This document shows positions 27,619-36,408 of a stretch of 36,540 nucleotides of DNA, piece by piece. Below the pieces are notes generated by a model, which worked only from the letters and a program-made list of their open reading frames with translations, made no database searches and was not told the DNA's origin. The position numbers and the translations under genes are program-made. The DNA lies in contig NZ_NHTN01000058.1 of assembly GCF_002167005.1 (NCBI RefSeq), positions 1-36,540 on the forward strand, in the 5' to 3' direction. The DNA is from Indiicoccus explosivorum. Its GTDB lineage: Bacteria > Bacillota > Bacilli > Bacillales_A > Planococcaceae. The number at the start of each line of letters is the position of its first letter. The first letter of the stretch is position 1.

Positions 27619-29709
27619 TTGGAGGAATTGCCGGAAGGAAAAGTAGTGAAATTGAATCATCTCCTCGATTTCTTTAAAAAAACCGGGCAGACGAATCTGA
27701 ATTTATTCGGTGAAGATATCAGTATTTTCTTTTGGAGCTATAACGTCAAAACAGCAACGCTTTTTGTGACACCCGGCGTTGAACGGATCTATGGGGATTC
27801 GGCGGAAAATATGATGGGACCGGATCTGTGGCTAGAGCGGGTCCATCCCGATCATCAGGATATCCTGACGAAACTTAAAAGGACGTTCGCGGCGCACGAA
27901 GCATTCGACTTCAAGTTCAAAGTGCAGCGGAATGATGGAGAAGTTGTCTGGGTCCGGATGAAAGGGAAACCGGTTTTCAGCGCAGAAGGGGAACCCCTTC
28001 AGCTGAACGGATTTACGATGGATATTTCTTCCGAGAAAAAGACCGAAGAGGATCTGCGGGAATCGGTCATGAAATACCAGACACTCATCGACAAGAGCGC
28101 GCATGCTGTCTACATTGCGCAGGACGGCGTACTTGTGTTCGTAAATGCTCAATTCGAAGAGATGATGGGCTATTCGGAGAAAGAATTGATCGGGATGAGT
28201 TATTATGAGCTACTTGATGAAGAAAGCGCGGAAATCGCGCTCATGCGGTTCCTCCAGTCGATGCATGGCAAAAGTGTGGGGACTCAGGAACTGCGTCTTG
28301 TGCGGAAGGACGGTTCGAAAATCATCGCCGAGCTCCGGTCCGCTTCGATTGAATATAAGGGAGCTCCGGCGATGATGGGAACTATTTTAGATGTGACGGA
28401 AAAGAAACTGGCACTGGCCAGCGCGGAAAAGCTTGCTTTTTATGATGATTTGACGGGATTGCCGAATCGGAACCACTTTTACGATGAAGTCAGCAGGTAC
28501 TGGAACCGTCCTAAAGGACAGCCGGCGAAGTTCGCGCTGCTGTTCATCGATCTGGACCAGCTGAAGCGGGTGAACGACGCTTACGGGCACCACGTCGGAG
28601 ATGCGGTGATCCGGGATGCAGGACGGGAACTGCAGAAAATCTTGGAGCCGGCGGGCTTCATTGCACGGTACGGCGGGGATGAATTTGTGGCGTTGGTCGA
28701 GTGCGATTCCAGGCGCGAAGCGGAAGAACTGGCGGAAGAGGTGATCCGCCGCGTTCCCGCTGCACTTCCGAATGATCTGTCGGTCACACCGACAGTCGGC
28801 ATGAGTTTTTGCCCCGATCACGGGAAGGAAGTGGAAACCCTCCTGAAATACGCGGATGTCGCCATGTACTACTCGAAGCGGGATGAGAACCGGAAAATCA
28901 GTCATTGCACATACAGCGAAGAACTTAACGATAAAACGGTGATGGAAAACCGCCTGGTCAGTGACATGCAGAAGGCGCTGAAAAATCAGGAGTTCCGCTT
29001 GATGTATCAGCCGAAGATCGATTTGAAGACGAGAGAGGTGACCGGAGCCGAAGCGCTCCTTCGCTGGCACCATCCGGCTTACGGATTTGTGTCGCCGCTC
29101 GACTTCATTCCGTTAGCGGAGAAGACGGGGCACATCCACAGAATCGGGGAATGGGTGCTGAAGCAGGCGATGGCGGATATCCAGTCGATAGGGACACCGA
29201 TTATGCTGAACGTCAACATCTCTTCCCGCCAATTGCTTTCGGATCATTTTTTTGTGAATTTGACCGCCCTGCTGGATGAGACCGGTTACCCGCCGGAACG
29301 GCTGAATCTCGAGATCACGGAAAGCGTGGTCCTTTACGACATCGACAGGACGATGGACGTTCTGGAGCAGCTGCGGAAGCTGGGCGTCTGTGTGTCCTTG
29401 GATGACTTCGGCACCGGGTATTCGTCACTCAGTTATTTGACAAAGCTGGCCGTCGATTACTTGAAGATCGACCGGTCGTTCATCCTGGATATGGAAGAGA
29501 ATGAATCCAAGGCGCTGATTACGAAATCGATCATCGATGTCGCGCACAGCCTGAAGATGAAAGTGGTGGCGGAAGGCATCGAGACGGCCGGCCAAGAGAA
29601 AATTCTCCGCGGGATGTCATGCGATTTCGGACAGGGGTATTTATTCAGCCGGCCGCTCCCGCTGGAAGATTTCAAAGCACACTTAAAAGAAGTGAAACCG
29701 GTCAGCTGA
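27619..29709 (+). CDS. PAS-PAS-GGDEF-EAL cyclic-di-GMP protein
   Basis: A 696-residue soluble signalling protein. Two PAS/PAC modules occupy about 32-140 and 150-265. The GGDEF domain (about 270-430) has an intact GGDEF at 352-356 but no RxxD inhibitory site where it would be expected (residues 343-346 are EPAG). The EAL domain (about 445-690) has EALLRW (478-483), NVN (531-533), ITES, DDFGTGYSSL (595-604), Lys616 and EGIET (652-656), so both synthesis and hydrolysis of c-di-GMP look possible. There are no membrane helices, so the PAS modules presumably sense an intracellular cue. The start is uncertain: TTG 27619 lacks a well-spaced ribosome site, while GTG 27646 has GGAAGGA at 6 bases. It is monocistronic, closed by a terminator. 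Confidence 0.93.
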   Translation: MEELPEGKVVKLNHLLDFFKKTGQTNLNLFGEDISIFFWSYNVKTATLFVTPGVERIYGDSAENMMGPDLWLERVHPDHQDILTKLKRTFAAHEAFDFKFKVQRNDGEVVWVRMKGKPVFSAEGEPLQLNGFTMDISSEKKTEEDLRESVMKYQTLIDKSAHAVYIAQDGVLVFVNAQFEEMMGYSEKELIGMSYYELLDEESAEIALMRFLQSMHGKSVGTQELRLVRKDGSKIIAELRSASIEYKGAPAMMGTILDVTEKKLALASAEKLAFYDDLTGLPNRNHFYDEVSRYWNRPKGQPAKFALLFIDLDQLKRVNDAYGHHVGDAVIRDAGRELQKILEPAGFIARYGGDEFVALVECDSRREAEELAEEVIRRVPAALPNDLSVTPTVGMSFCPDHGKEVETLLKYADVAMYYSKRDENRKISHCTYSEELNDKTVMENRLVSDMQKALKNQEFRLMYQPKIDLKTREVTGAEALLRWHHPAYGFVSPLDFIPLAEKTGHIHRIGEWVLKQAMADIQSIGTPIMLNVNISSRQLLSDHFFVNLTALLDETGYPPERLNLEITESVVLYDIDRTMDVLEQLRKLGVCVSLDDFGTGYSSLSYLTKLAVDYLKIDRSFILDMEENESKALITKSIIDVAHSLKMKVVAEGIETAGQEKILRGMSCDFGQGYLFSRPLPLEDFKAHLKEVKPVS

Positions 29710-29725
29710 CCGGGGTTCAGACCGG

Positions 29726-29757
29726 AAAAAAGCTGAAGTACGGACTTCGGCTTTTTT
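29726..29757 (+). terminator. Terminator after the GGDEF-EAL gene
   Basis: AAAAAGCTGAAGT and ACTTCGGCTTTTT form the stem, with T residues continuing to 29757. Confidence 0.88.
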
Positions 29758-29829
29758 CTGTGCCCGCCATCCTGTAACTTCTAACGGATGAAGCCGTCTG
29801 ATTCTTTACATGGAAAGGAGGCGTGTGCA

Positions 29830-30405
29830 ATGAAATCGATGCTGTCAGGCTTGCTGGTATTGCTGCTGGTTCTTTCCGGATCCTCACAGCCAGCTTCAGC
29901 AGCCATGGAACCGGAAGAAGTTGAACGGGTCCATGCCGAAGCACCGCTCCATCTGACCGGTGAAGTGACAGAGGATGTCCTTCTTTTCCAAAATGAAGAA
30001 CACTCGCAGACCCGTGAAATGACGCTGGAAATCGAAGCAGTGCTCAAACAGCCGGAAAATGCGGAATTGCCCTCTTCTCTCCCGATTCAATATACATACA
30101 TTCCTTCCTGGGTCCAGATGACAGGCGGAGAGAAAATGGATATTGCAGTCGGTGACCGGATTGAAATCTGGCTGGAACCGGAAGACGGGAATTGGCATCC
30201 GGTGCTGTCCGGAACATCGGTCAAGCACTTATACTACATTGACCCCCGCTCTGAACACATGCGGAAGCCGTTTCTGATGACAGTGCAAGATTTCCTGGAA
30301 ATCCGCTATCCGTTTGCGTTCATCCTCGTCTTATTGGTTCTGGTGTTTCTGACGGTGGCGGGCGCGATGAAGGTTATCGAAGACTTTCACCGCCGGTTCG
30401 GCTGA
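29830..30405 (+). CDS. Secreted, C-terminally membrane-anchored protein of unknown function
   Basis: A 191-residue protein. Residues 1-24 are a signal peptide with a likely cut after ASA. An acidic extracytoplasmic domain of about 130 residues follows, rich in predicted beta strands (for example MDIAVGDRIEIWLEPEDGNW). One C-terminal membrane helix (about 162-182) and a short basic tail (FHRRFG) would keep it anchored with the main domain outside. I do not recognise the family; the GDRIEIWL pattern is loosely like the small beta domain of YibE/F proteins, which is not strong evidence. ATG 29830 is preferred over 29788 because AAAGGAGG lies just upstream. Terminators on both sides make it a single-gene unit. 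Confidence 0.72.
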   Translation: MKSMLSGLLVLLLVLSGSSQPASAAMEPEEVERVHAEAPLHLTGEVTEDVLLFQNEEHSQTREMTLEIEAVLKQPENAELPSSLPIQYTYIPSWVQMTGGEKMDIAVGDRIEIWLEPEDGNWHPVLSGTSVKHLYYIDPRSEHMRKPFLMTVQDFLEIRYPFAFILVLLVLVFLTVAGAMKVIEDFHRRFG

Positions 30406-30465
30406 CAGGCCGGCGAATCATTTCGGCGGCGAAGGGCATGAAAATAGAAACAGGACCATTCGGAT

Positions 30466-30498
30466 CTTCAGGTATATTCAGAACCTGAAGGTTTTTTT
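30466..30498 (+). terminator. Terminator after the anchored secreted protein
   Basis: CTTCAGGT (30466-30473) and ACCTGAAG (30483-30490) pair perfectly, followed by seven T residues. Confidence 0.9.
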
Positions 30499-30961
30499 AT
30501 CGGTGAAATGATCGAAAAAAAGAAATAAAGATTTAAAATTTATTAAATTTTTCTATTAACTTATGCTTTTTTTATGGTAAGGTAGGGAAAAGTTTTATGG
30601 AGGCCCAGCCGATTCCGTTCAGCTGGCGACCAGGATAAGGGGGGATGAAATCAACAATCAGCAGAAGTGATACATTCTGGAACAGTACGCTGTCAAGAAA
30701 TCTTGGACATCCGGCAGCCTCGATTTCGCTGGAAAAATGCAACATGTGTGTAACCGGTTCCAGAACCCGGCGCAGAACCGGTCTGAAAAACAGCTGATGG
30801 TCTCCTGTACAGAGGCCCGCCTTGGGATACGTTTGCGGATCACCGGTACCTCCCCTGCATTCTCCTTCGTCAGGAACTCCATTGCGTTATACCGTTTTGA
30901 GGACTGATCCCATTCCGCATCGTGATTCATCAACTTAACAGAACGAAAGGAAGAATATTGA
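30499..30961 (+). other. 460-base gap: A+T-rich segment, inverted repeat, possible 50-residue frame
   Basis: The segment 30510-30600 is strikingly A+T-rich and may carry the promoter of the permease gene. A frame from ATG 30645 to TGA 30797 (50 codons, with CNMC) has an AAGGGGGG site that abuts its ATG. The inverted repeat ACCGGTTC (30753-30760)/GAACCGGT (30775-30782) lies inside it and could be a regulator site. I see no known riboswitch and no secure gene. Confidence 0.35.
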
Positions 30962-32158
30962 ATGGCACAAATGCTGGCAATTGCGGTTTTACTGTTTGCT
31001 CTGTACATAGGCGAAGTCGTTTCGATTCGCACAAAAGCTTGGATTCCTTCCATCTTCATCAGCGGGGTCCTCTTCCTGCTGGGATACTGGACATTCTTTC
31101 CGCCGGATATCGTAGCAATCGCCGGAATCCCCGCCGCGGTGGCTGTCCTCCTCATTTATTTGCTGATCGTGAATATGGGGACGCTGCTGTCGCTGCAGGA
31201 ACTGAAAAAGCAATGGCGGACGATCCTGATCGCCATTTCAGGGATCCTCGGGATTATCGCCGCCCTGTTCGGCATCGGGCTGCTCCTGTTCGATTTCCAG
31301 ACGATCGTGGTCGCCATTCCGCCGCTGGTCGGCGGGCTCGTCTCCGCGCTGATCATGTCTGAAGGCGCGACAGCGGCAGGGCTTCCGACGCTGGCGGTCT
31401 TCGCTATCGTCATTTATGTCATGCAAGGGTTTGCGGGCTATCCGCTCACTTCGATCATGCTGAAACGGGAAGGCAGGAACCTTCTTGAAAGGTACCGCAA
31501 CAACGACCTGCCCGAACAGAAACTGGTCAGCGAGGAGACGTCGGAACTTGCGGAAGAAGTGAAGGAACCGCGTCTGTTTGCGAGAATGCCGGCAAAATAC
31601 GATACGGACTTCTTCAAGTTTCTTCGCCTTGCGATCGTCGGTTACTTGGCTTACCTGACATCAGTGCTGGCTGCGCCGCTTGTGGAAATCAGCCCGTTCG
31701 TGCTGTGTCTGCTGTTCGGTGTCATCGGCCGAAGCGTCGGATTCCTTGAACGTCATCCGCTCCAGAAGGCGAATGGCTTCGGTTTCGCGATAGCGGGTCT
31801 CCTGCTGTACATCTTCGACGGCCTGAAAAACGCGACCCCGAGTATGATGCTTGAACTGCTTTACCCGCTCATCGCCTGCATCATCATCGGTGTCGCAGGC
31901 ATGTATCTGTTCTCGTTCATCATCGGGAAGATTCTGAAAGTCAGCAAGGAAATGGCTTTCGCCGTATCGCTCACTGCGCTTTATGGATTTCCGGCGGACT
32001 ACATCATCACTGTCGAAGTGATCAATGCGCTGACAAAAGATGAAAAAGAACGCGAAGTGCTGACCGGCTACATGCTGCCGCCGATGCTCGTCGGCGGCTT
32101 CATCACCGTGACGATCGTGTCGGTCGTCCTCGCGGGAATCTTTGTCGGATTCCTATAA
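30962..32158 (+). CDS. Multi-pass membrane permease of unassigned family
   Basis: A 398-residue, very hydrophobic protein with about ten or eleven predicted helices in two halves separated by a charged cytoplasmic loop near residues 165-215 (LERYRNNDLPEQK, then acidic stretches). The first half contains VGGLVSALIMSEGATAAGLP and the second ALYGFPADYIITVEVINAL, glycine-rich re-entrant-like motifs at comparable places, which suggests an inverted-repeat secondary transporter of the GltS-like type. I cannot name the family. AAAGGAAG lies 8 bases before ATG. It is followed by two amide-bond hydrolases, so import of a ureido or acyl amino acid, or of a dipeptide, is a reasonable inference. Confidence 0.7.
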   Translation: MAQMLAIAVLLFALYIGEVVSIRTKAWIPSIFISGVLFLLGYWTFFPPDIVAIAGIPAAVAVLLIYLLIVNMGTLLSLQELKKQWRTILIAISGILGIIAALFGIGLLLFDFQTIVVAIPPLVGGLVSALIMSEGATAAGLPTLAVFAIVIYVMQGFAGYPLTSIMLKREGRNLLERYRNNDLPEQKLVSEETSELAEEVKEPRLFARMPAKYDTDFFKFLRLAIVGYLAYLTSVLAAPLVEISPFVLCLLFGVIGRSVGFLERHPLQKANGFGFAIAGLLLYIFDGLKNATPSMMLELLYPLIACIIIGVAGMYLFSFIIGKILKVSKEMAFAVSLTALYGFPADYIITVEVINALTKDEKEREVLTGYMLPPMLVGGFITVTIVSVVLAGIFVGFL

Positions 32159-32301
32159 TTTACAATAAAAAAGGTTTTGTTAAAGAATAGTGCAGACTTT
32201 TTCAACTGCAAAACATATGGAGCAGACAGCGGAAAGTGGAGCTGTTTTGCGGAATATCAACAGAGACGTTTCACATAACCACAAAAGAAATGGAGGCTGC
32301 T

Positions 32302-33606
32302 ATGGCTGCTGAACAGAACAATCCGGTCTATGCTGATTTGCTGAACGCGTACGATGAAAAACTGACCCATTCGGGAATAAACGGCGAGCGCGTCGCCCGG
32401 CGGCTGTACGAACTTTCCCGCATCGGGTATACGGAACCCGGCGGCGTGCGGCGTCCCGGTCTTTCCGCTGAGGAAAAACAAGCGAAGGCGCTCGTGAAAC
32501 AGTGGATGGAAGAAGCGGGTCTCGCCGTTTCGGAAGACGGGGCCGGAAACGTTTTCGGCCGTCTTGAAGGGAAGAAGGGCAGTGCCAAAGCGATCGCTTC
32601 AGGTTCGCATGTCGACAGCGTGCCGAACGGCGGGAATTTTGACGGCCCGCTGGGCGTCCTGTCTGCGCTGGAAGTGGCTGAATCCTGGAAAGAAACGGGC
32701 TACGTGCCTGAGAAACCGTATGAAGTGATTATTTTCACGGATGAAGAAGGTTCCCGGTTCAACAGCGGGCTGACCGGAAGCCGGGCGGTGACTGGAGACA
32801 TTCCCGAGGCCGAAATGGCACAGCTCCGTGATTATGACGGGAAAATGCTCGAACAGGTGCTGCTGGAATACGGCAGCACCCTTTCCGGCTTTAAAAGCGC
32901 AGTCCGGGACCTGGATGAGCTGGAACTGTTCGTCGAAGTCCATATCGAGCAGGGGAAACGGCTTGAAGCGGCGCAGCAGCCGGTCGGCATTGTCAGCGGA
33001 ATCGCGGGACCGGCTTGGTTGGAAATGGAATGGACCGGACAGGCGGGGCACGCCGGCAATACACCCATGACCGGCCGGAAGGATCCCTTGGCCGCGGCGG
33101 CAGCGCTGATCCAGCGGATTCCGGATATACCCGGAGAAGTGAGTGACACGGCGGTCGCCACGGTCGGGAAGCTGGAAGTGGCGCCGAACGGGATCAACGT
33201 AATACCGGAAAAAGTGATTATGCACGCCGACATCCGGGACATCCAAGAAGAGACGCGGGACCGGCTGCTTGAACGGATCATCGCGGAAGCGGAGGAAGTG
33301 GCCGCCGGACGGGGGATCAGGCTGGATATTAAACAGAATACGCGGATCATGCCTGTCCCGATCGGTGGTGAGCTTCAGGCGTCGCTCGCCCGGTCGCTGG
33401 AGAGTTTCGGCATCGAGCCGACTTACATCCCGAGCGGTGCCGGACATGATGCGATGATTCTTGGCCGGCACTTGCCGGTTGCGATGCTGTTTGTCAGAAG
33501 CCGGGACGGGATCAGCCACAATCCGAAAGAATGGTCTTCCCTGAACGATTGTGTCCTGGGGATCCACGTGCTGAAGGATTTTATTGAAAAAAGGATGGAT
33601 TCCTGA
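32302..33606 (+). CDS. M20-family amidohydrolase (carbamoylase/allantoate type)
   Basis: A 434-residue binuclear metal hydrolase of the AllC/HyuC/AmaB group, which removes the carbamoyl or amide part of N-carbamoyl amino acids, ureidoglycine-type compounds or allantoate. Likely metal ligands are His103 (GSHVDSVP), Asp114 (GNFDGPLG), Glu149 (DEEGSRF), His214 (VEVHIEQG) and His406 (ISHNPKEW). The lid/dimerisation domain (about 230-345) carries GQAGHAGNTPM. ATG 32302 is chosen over 32290 and 32236 because GGAGG lies 5 bases before it. Substrate is undecided: no allantoin pathway genes are nearby. The neighbours are a permease, a second amidohydrolase and an AraC regulator. Confidence 0.9.
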   Translation: MAAEQNNPVYADLLNAYDEKLTHSGINGERVARRLYELSRIGYTEPGGVRRPGLSAEEKQAKALVKQWMEEAGLAVSEDGAGNVFGRLEGKKGSAKAIASGSHVDSVPNGGNFDGPLGVLSALEVAESWKETGYVPEKPYEVIIFTDEEGSRFNSGLTGSRAVTGDIPEAEMAQLRDYDGKMLEQVLLEYGSTLSGFKSAVRDLDELELFVEVHIEQGKRLEAAQQPVGIVSGIAGPAWLEMEWTGQAGHAGNTPMTGRKDPLAAAAALIQRIPDIPGEVSDTAVATVGKLEVAPNGINVIPEKVIMHADIRDIQEETRDRLLERIIAEAEEVAAGRGIRLDIKQNTRIMPVPIGGELQASLARSLESFGIEPTYIPSGAGHDAMILGRHLPVAMLFVRSRDGISHNPKEWSSLNDCVLGIHVLKDFIEKRMDS

Positions 33607-33656
33607 AGAGAGACGGGACTCGCCCGCAGGAATCACGAATTGAAGGAGGAATCAGA

Positions 33657-34829
33657 TTGGCGACGAAATGGGAGAACATCACACTTTATACAGGACGCGG
33701 CGAAAAATTCCGGGAGTCGGCCATCGTTGTGGAAGGCGGCCGTATTGTGGCGGCCGGCGATGAAGCGGTCCGGATGACGGCGGATGAGACGGTGGACGGA
33801 AGCGGGAAAACGGCGGTGCCCGGCTTTTTCGATATGCATGTCCACTTGGGAATGGACGGGGATGCGGACCCTTTCGCGCAAATTGAAAAAGACTCCCAGG
33901 CGACGGCGGCTTACCGCCATTATGTCAACGGGCAGAAACAGCTGAAAGCGGGAGTGACGAGCGTCCGGAATCTCGGTTCCAAGTGGCACATCGATCTCGA
34001 ATTCCGGAACGCGGTGAATGCCGGTCTGATGGCAGGTCCCGCTGTTTACGGTTCCGGGCAGGCGATCGTCATGACCGGCGGGCACGGGTATCCGTTCTCG
34101 ACGGAAGCGGACGGGGAAGACGGGGTCCGGAAAGCGGCGCGTTCGACGCTGAAAGCCGGCGCTGACGTGCTGAAACTGATGGCGACCGGCGGGGTCATGA
34201 CACCGGGTGTGGACCCGGGATCACCGCAGCTGTCGGAAAAGGAAATGCGCGCAGCCGTCGAAGAAGCGAAGCATGCCGGGAAAACGACCGCTTCCCATGC
34301 CCAAGGGACAGAAGGAATCCAGAACGCCGTGCGGGCTGGGATCACCACCATCGAACACGGCATTTTCCTCGACGATGAGACGATCGAACTCATGCTGGAG
34401 TATGGAACGGTCCTTGTTCCGACGCTTGCTGCTCCGTATTATATTGTCCAGAACGCGGAATCCGGCGCAATTCCGCCGCACGCGGTGAAGAAAGCGGTCC
34501 ACTGCTTTGATGTGCATCAGGAAAGTTTCCGGAAAGCGCTCAAAGCCGGGGTCAAGATCGCTGCCGGTACCGATGCGGGGACGCCGTTCAATCTCCACGG
34601 CGATTTCGCCAAGGAGCTGGAACTCATGAACGCCTATGGCATGCCGGTCCGTGATATCATTACAGCAGCCACCTACCATGCTGCGGAGACGCTGAACGTC
34701 CACCATAAGACAGGATCGCTCGAAAAAGGGAAAACGGCTGATTTCGTTCTCCTCAACGGAGATCCAGAAGACGGGATCGGCGCATTCCGTGATGTCCATG
34801 CTGTGTATAAAGAAGGCGGACGCGTCTGA
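33657..34829 (+). CDS. Metal-dependent amidohydrolase (prolidase/imidazolonepropionase-like)
   Basis: A 390-residue cytoplasmic amidohydrolase-superfamily enzyme. Metal and catalytic residues are His61 and His63 (DMHVHLG), Lys173 (VLKLMATGG, the position of the carboxylated lysine), His214 (ASHAQG), His234 (IEHGIF) and Asp306 (GTDAGTPF). The flanking small beta domain opens with GGRIVAAG and closes with GKTADFVLLNGDP. This pattern is typical of Xaa-Pro dipeptidase-like and N-acyl amino acid hydrolases in the superfamily, but substrate cannot be predicted reliably. It starts at TTG 33657 behind AAGGAGGA at 6 bases, 50 bases after the M20 gene, so the two are co-transcribed. Confidence 0.88.
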   Translation: MATKWENITLYTGRGEKFRESAIVVEGGRIVAAGDEAVRMTADETVDGSGKTAVPGFFDMHVHLGMDGDADPFAQIEKDSQATAAYRHYVNGQKQLKAGVTSVRNLGSKWHIDLEFRNAVNAGLMAGPAVYGSGQAIVMTGGHGYPFSTEADGEDGVRKAARSTLKAGADVLKLMATGGVMTPGVDPGSPQLSEKEMRAAVEEAKHAGKTTASHAQGTEGIQNAVRAGITTIEHGIFLDDETIELMLEYGTVLVPTLAAPYYIVQNAESGAIPPHAVKKAVHCFDVHQESFRKALKAGVKIAAGTDAGTPFNLHGDFAKELELMNAYGMPVRDIITAATYHAAETLNVHHKTGSLEKGKTADFVLLNGDPEDGIGAFRDVHAVYKEGGRV

Positions 34830-34905
34830 CCGCACCGCGTTTTGAAATGAATCATGACAAAAAGGCGGCAGCCGGGCGGCAGGAAAAAGCAGGAGGGATC
34901 TGATC

Positions 34906-36408
34906 GTGGGACAGCGCAGCGACTTTGAGGTGAATTTCGGGGAGATAAAATCATCGGCACCCGCCATCAGCCCGGACCTTCAATTGGTCATGGTGGTGAG
35001 CGGCAGCCTGACCATTGAGACGAACAGCCGCTATTACCCGCTGGAAGAAAAAGATCTGCTCGTCATCAACCGCAATCAGCTTTATCAGGCGGACGGAAGG
35101 GCAGGGAACCGGGTATTGACGGTGTCTGTATCGGGCCAATACCTGGACCGATACTATGCCGCTTACCGCAACAGCCGGTTCGAATGCTATTCCAGGGAGA
35201 TCGACATGGGGCGGGAAAAGCTGGTCAAAACTATACGGAAGCTGTTGGCTGAGACGCTGGTGTCTCATTACCAGCAAGAAGAAACGCATCAGCTGGCCAT
35301 CCAGTCCAACATCAGCAGCATCCTGATCATCTTGGCGCGCGGATTCAAGCACCGGGCGAGCAGCCTGGAAAAAGTCAGCACGAGCGACTACCGGCTGAAG
35401 CAGATCATCCAATTCGTTGAAGACAACTACGAACAGCCCATCACCCTTTCGGAAACAGCGGACCGGTTCCATCTCTCCGCAGGGTACTTGTCACGTTATT
35501 TCAAACAGGAGACGGGCATCGGATTCAACCGGTTCCTGATGGAAATCCGCCTGGCGCATGCGGTGAAAGATCTGCTCTACACCACCAAACCCATCGCGCA
35601 GATTGCCATGAACAACGGGTTTCCGAACACCGGCTCCCTGGCGAAGCTCTTCAAAGAAACGTATGGGGAGACGCTGAAAACCTACCGTGAGAACCACCGG
35701 GATACGAAAGCGCCGGAAACGTCCCCGCGTGAAGAGGCAGGTTCCCGGCCGGACAGCCTGCGGGATATTTTAAGGAAACTCCAAGTGTTTCTCGAGGAGG
35801 ATGAGACAGAGGCCTATCCGAATACAGGATCGACCGCCGTCAACTTGGCGATCGATGCATCACTGACACCGGCGGGGAAAGTCATGCATGCGGATCATCA
35901 CCTTTCCATCGGCGAACTCCGGGAAGTCCTCAAGGAAGGCGTGCGGTCGCAGCTGCTGACCGCAAAATCGGAACTGGGCCTGAAGTATGTCGGAATCGAC
36001 AGACTGATCCGCGGCACCACACTCATCCCCCCGGTGGAGACGGATGAAACCGTTGCGACCACTTCCCCGTACTACAATGCGGACTTTGCCCTGACGTTTC
36101 TGCAGAAACATGGGTTTTCGCTGTTCGTCCGCGTCGATTACCAGGAAATTTCAGAGGACGAAGCCCTCTTTTTCGCGGAATTGGAGCTGTTTTTGAAGCA
36201 TTGTCTGAACGTCTACGGTGAGACATTTTTGGCGTCCTGGCATTTCATGTTTTATGAGCCTTCCGCGACGGCGGTGAGCGGCAGTGAAATGAAGCGGGTC
36301 TACCTGAAACTCCACGACATGCTGAAACACTTTATGCCAAGTGCTCGTGTCGGCACGTCGCCGCCTTTTTCAAGGATATCTTTACATCGGTTGATCGTTA
36401 TGCGATAA
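34906..36408 (+). CDS. AraC-type regulator with GH39-like C-terminal region, 3' truncated
   Basis: 500 residues. An N-terminal cupin-like sensing domain (about 15-90) and a helical linker precede two AraC helix-turn-helix units (about 165-262, including ITLSETADRFHLSAGYLSRYFK and IAQIAMNNGFPNTGSLAKLFK, split around residue 225). From about 308 a glycosidase-39-like barrel follows: LGLKYVGIDRL, YYNADFALTFLQKHGFSLFV and ASWHFMFYEPS, where catalytic enzymes have a W.NEP motif, so it looks non-catalytic. The GH39-like match ends near RVGT (481-484), far short of a full barrel; the last 16 residues are read across a junction with an ECF sigma gene on the other strand. GTG start behind AGGAGGG. It probably controls the preceding hydrolases or sensed the same ligand. 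Confidence 0.85.
   Translation: MGQRSDFEVNFGEIKSSAPAISPDLQLVMVVSGSLTIETNSRYYPLEEKDLLVINRNQLYQADGRAGNRVLTVSVSGQYLDRYYAAYRNSRFECYSREIDMGREKLVKTIRKLLAETLVSHYQQEETHQLAIQSNISSILIILARGFKHRASSLEKVSTSDYRLKQIIQFVEDNYEQPITLSETADRFHLSAGYLSRYFKQETGIGFNRFLMEIRLAHAVKDLLYTTKPIAQIAMNNGFPNTGSLAKLFKETYGETLKTYRENHRDTKAPETSPREEAGSRPDSLRDILRKLQVFLEEDETEAYPNTGSTAVNLAIDASLTPAGKVMHADHHLSIGELREVLKEGVRSQLLTAKSELGLKYVGIDRLIRGTTLIPPVETDETVATTSPYYNADFALTFLQKHGFSLFVRVDYQEISEDEALFFAELELFLKHCLNVYGETFLASWHFMFYEPSATAVSGSEMKRVYLKLHDMLKHFMPSARVGTSPPFSRISLHRLIVMR

Noticed and set aside
30658-31155. A 165-codon minus-strand frame covering the gap before the permease.
   Set aside because: It has no ribosome site, runs antisense into the clear permease gene, and its residues are rich in Arg, Ser and Cys as in shadow frames.
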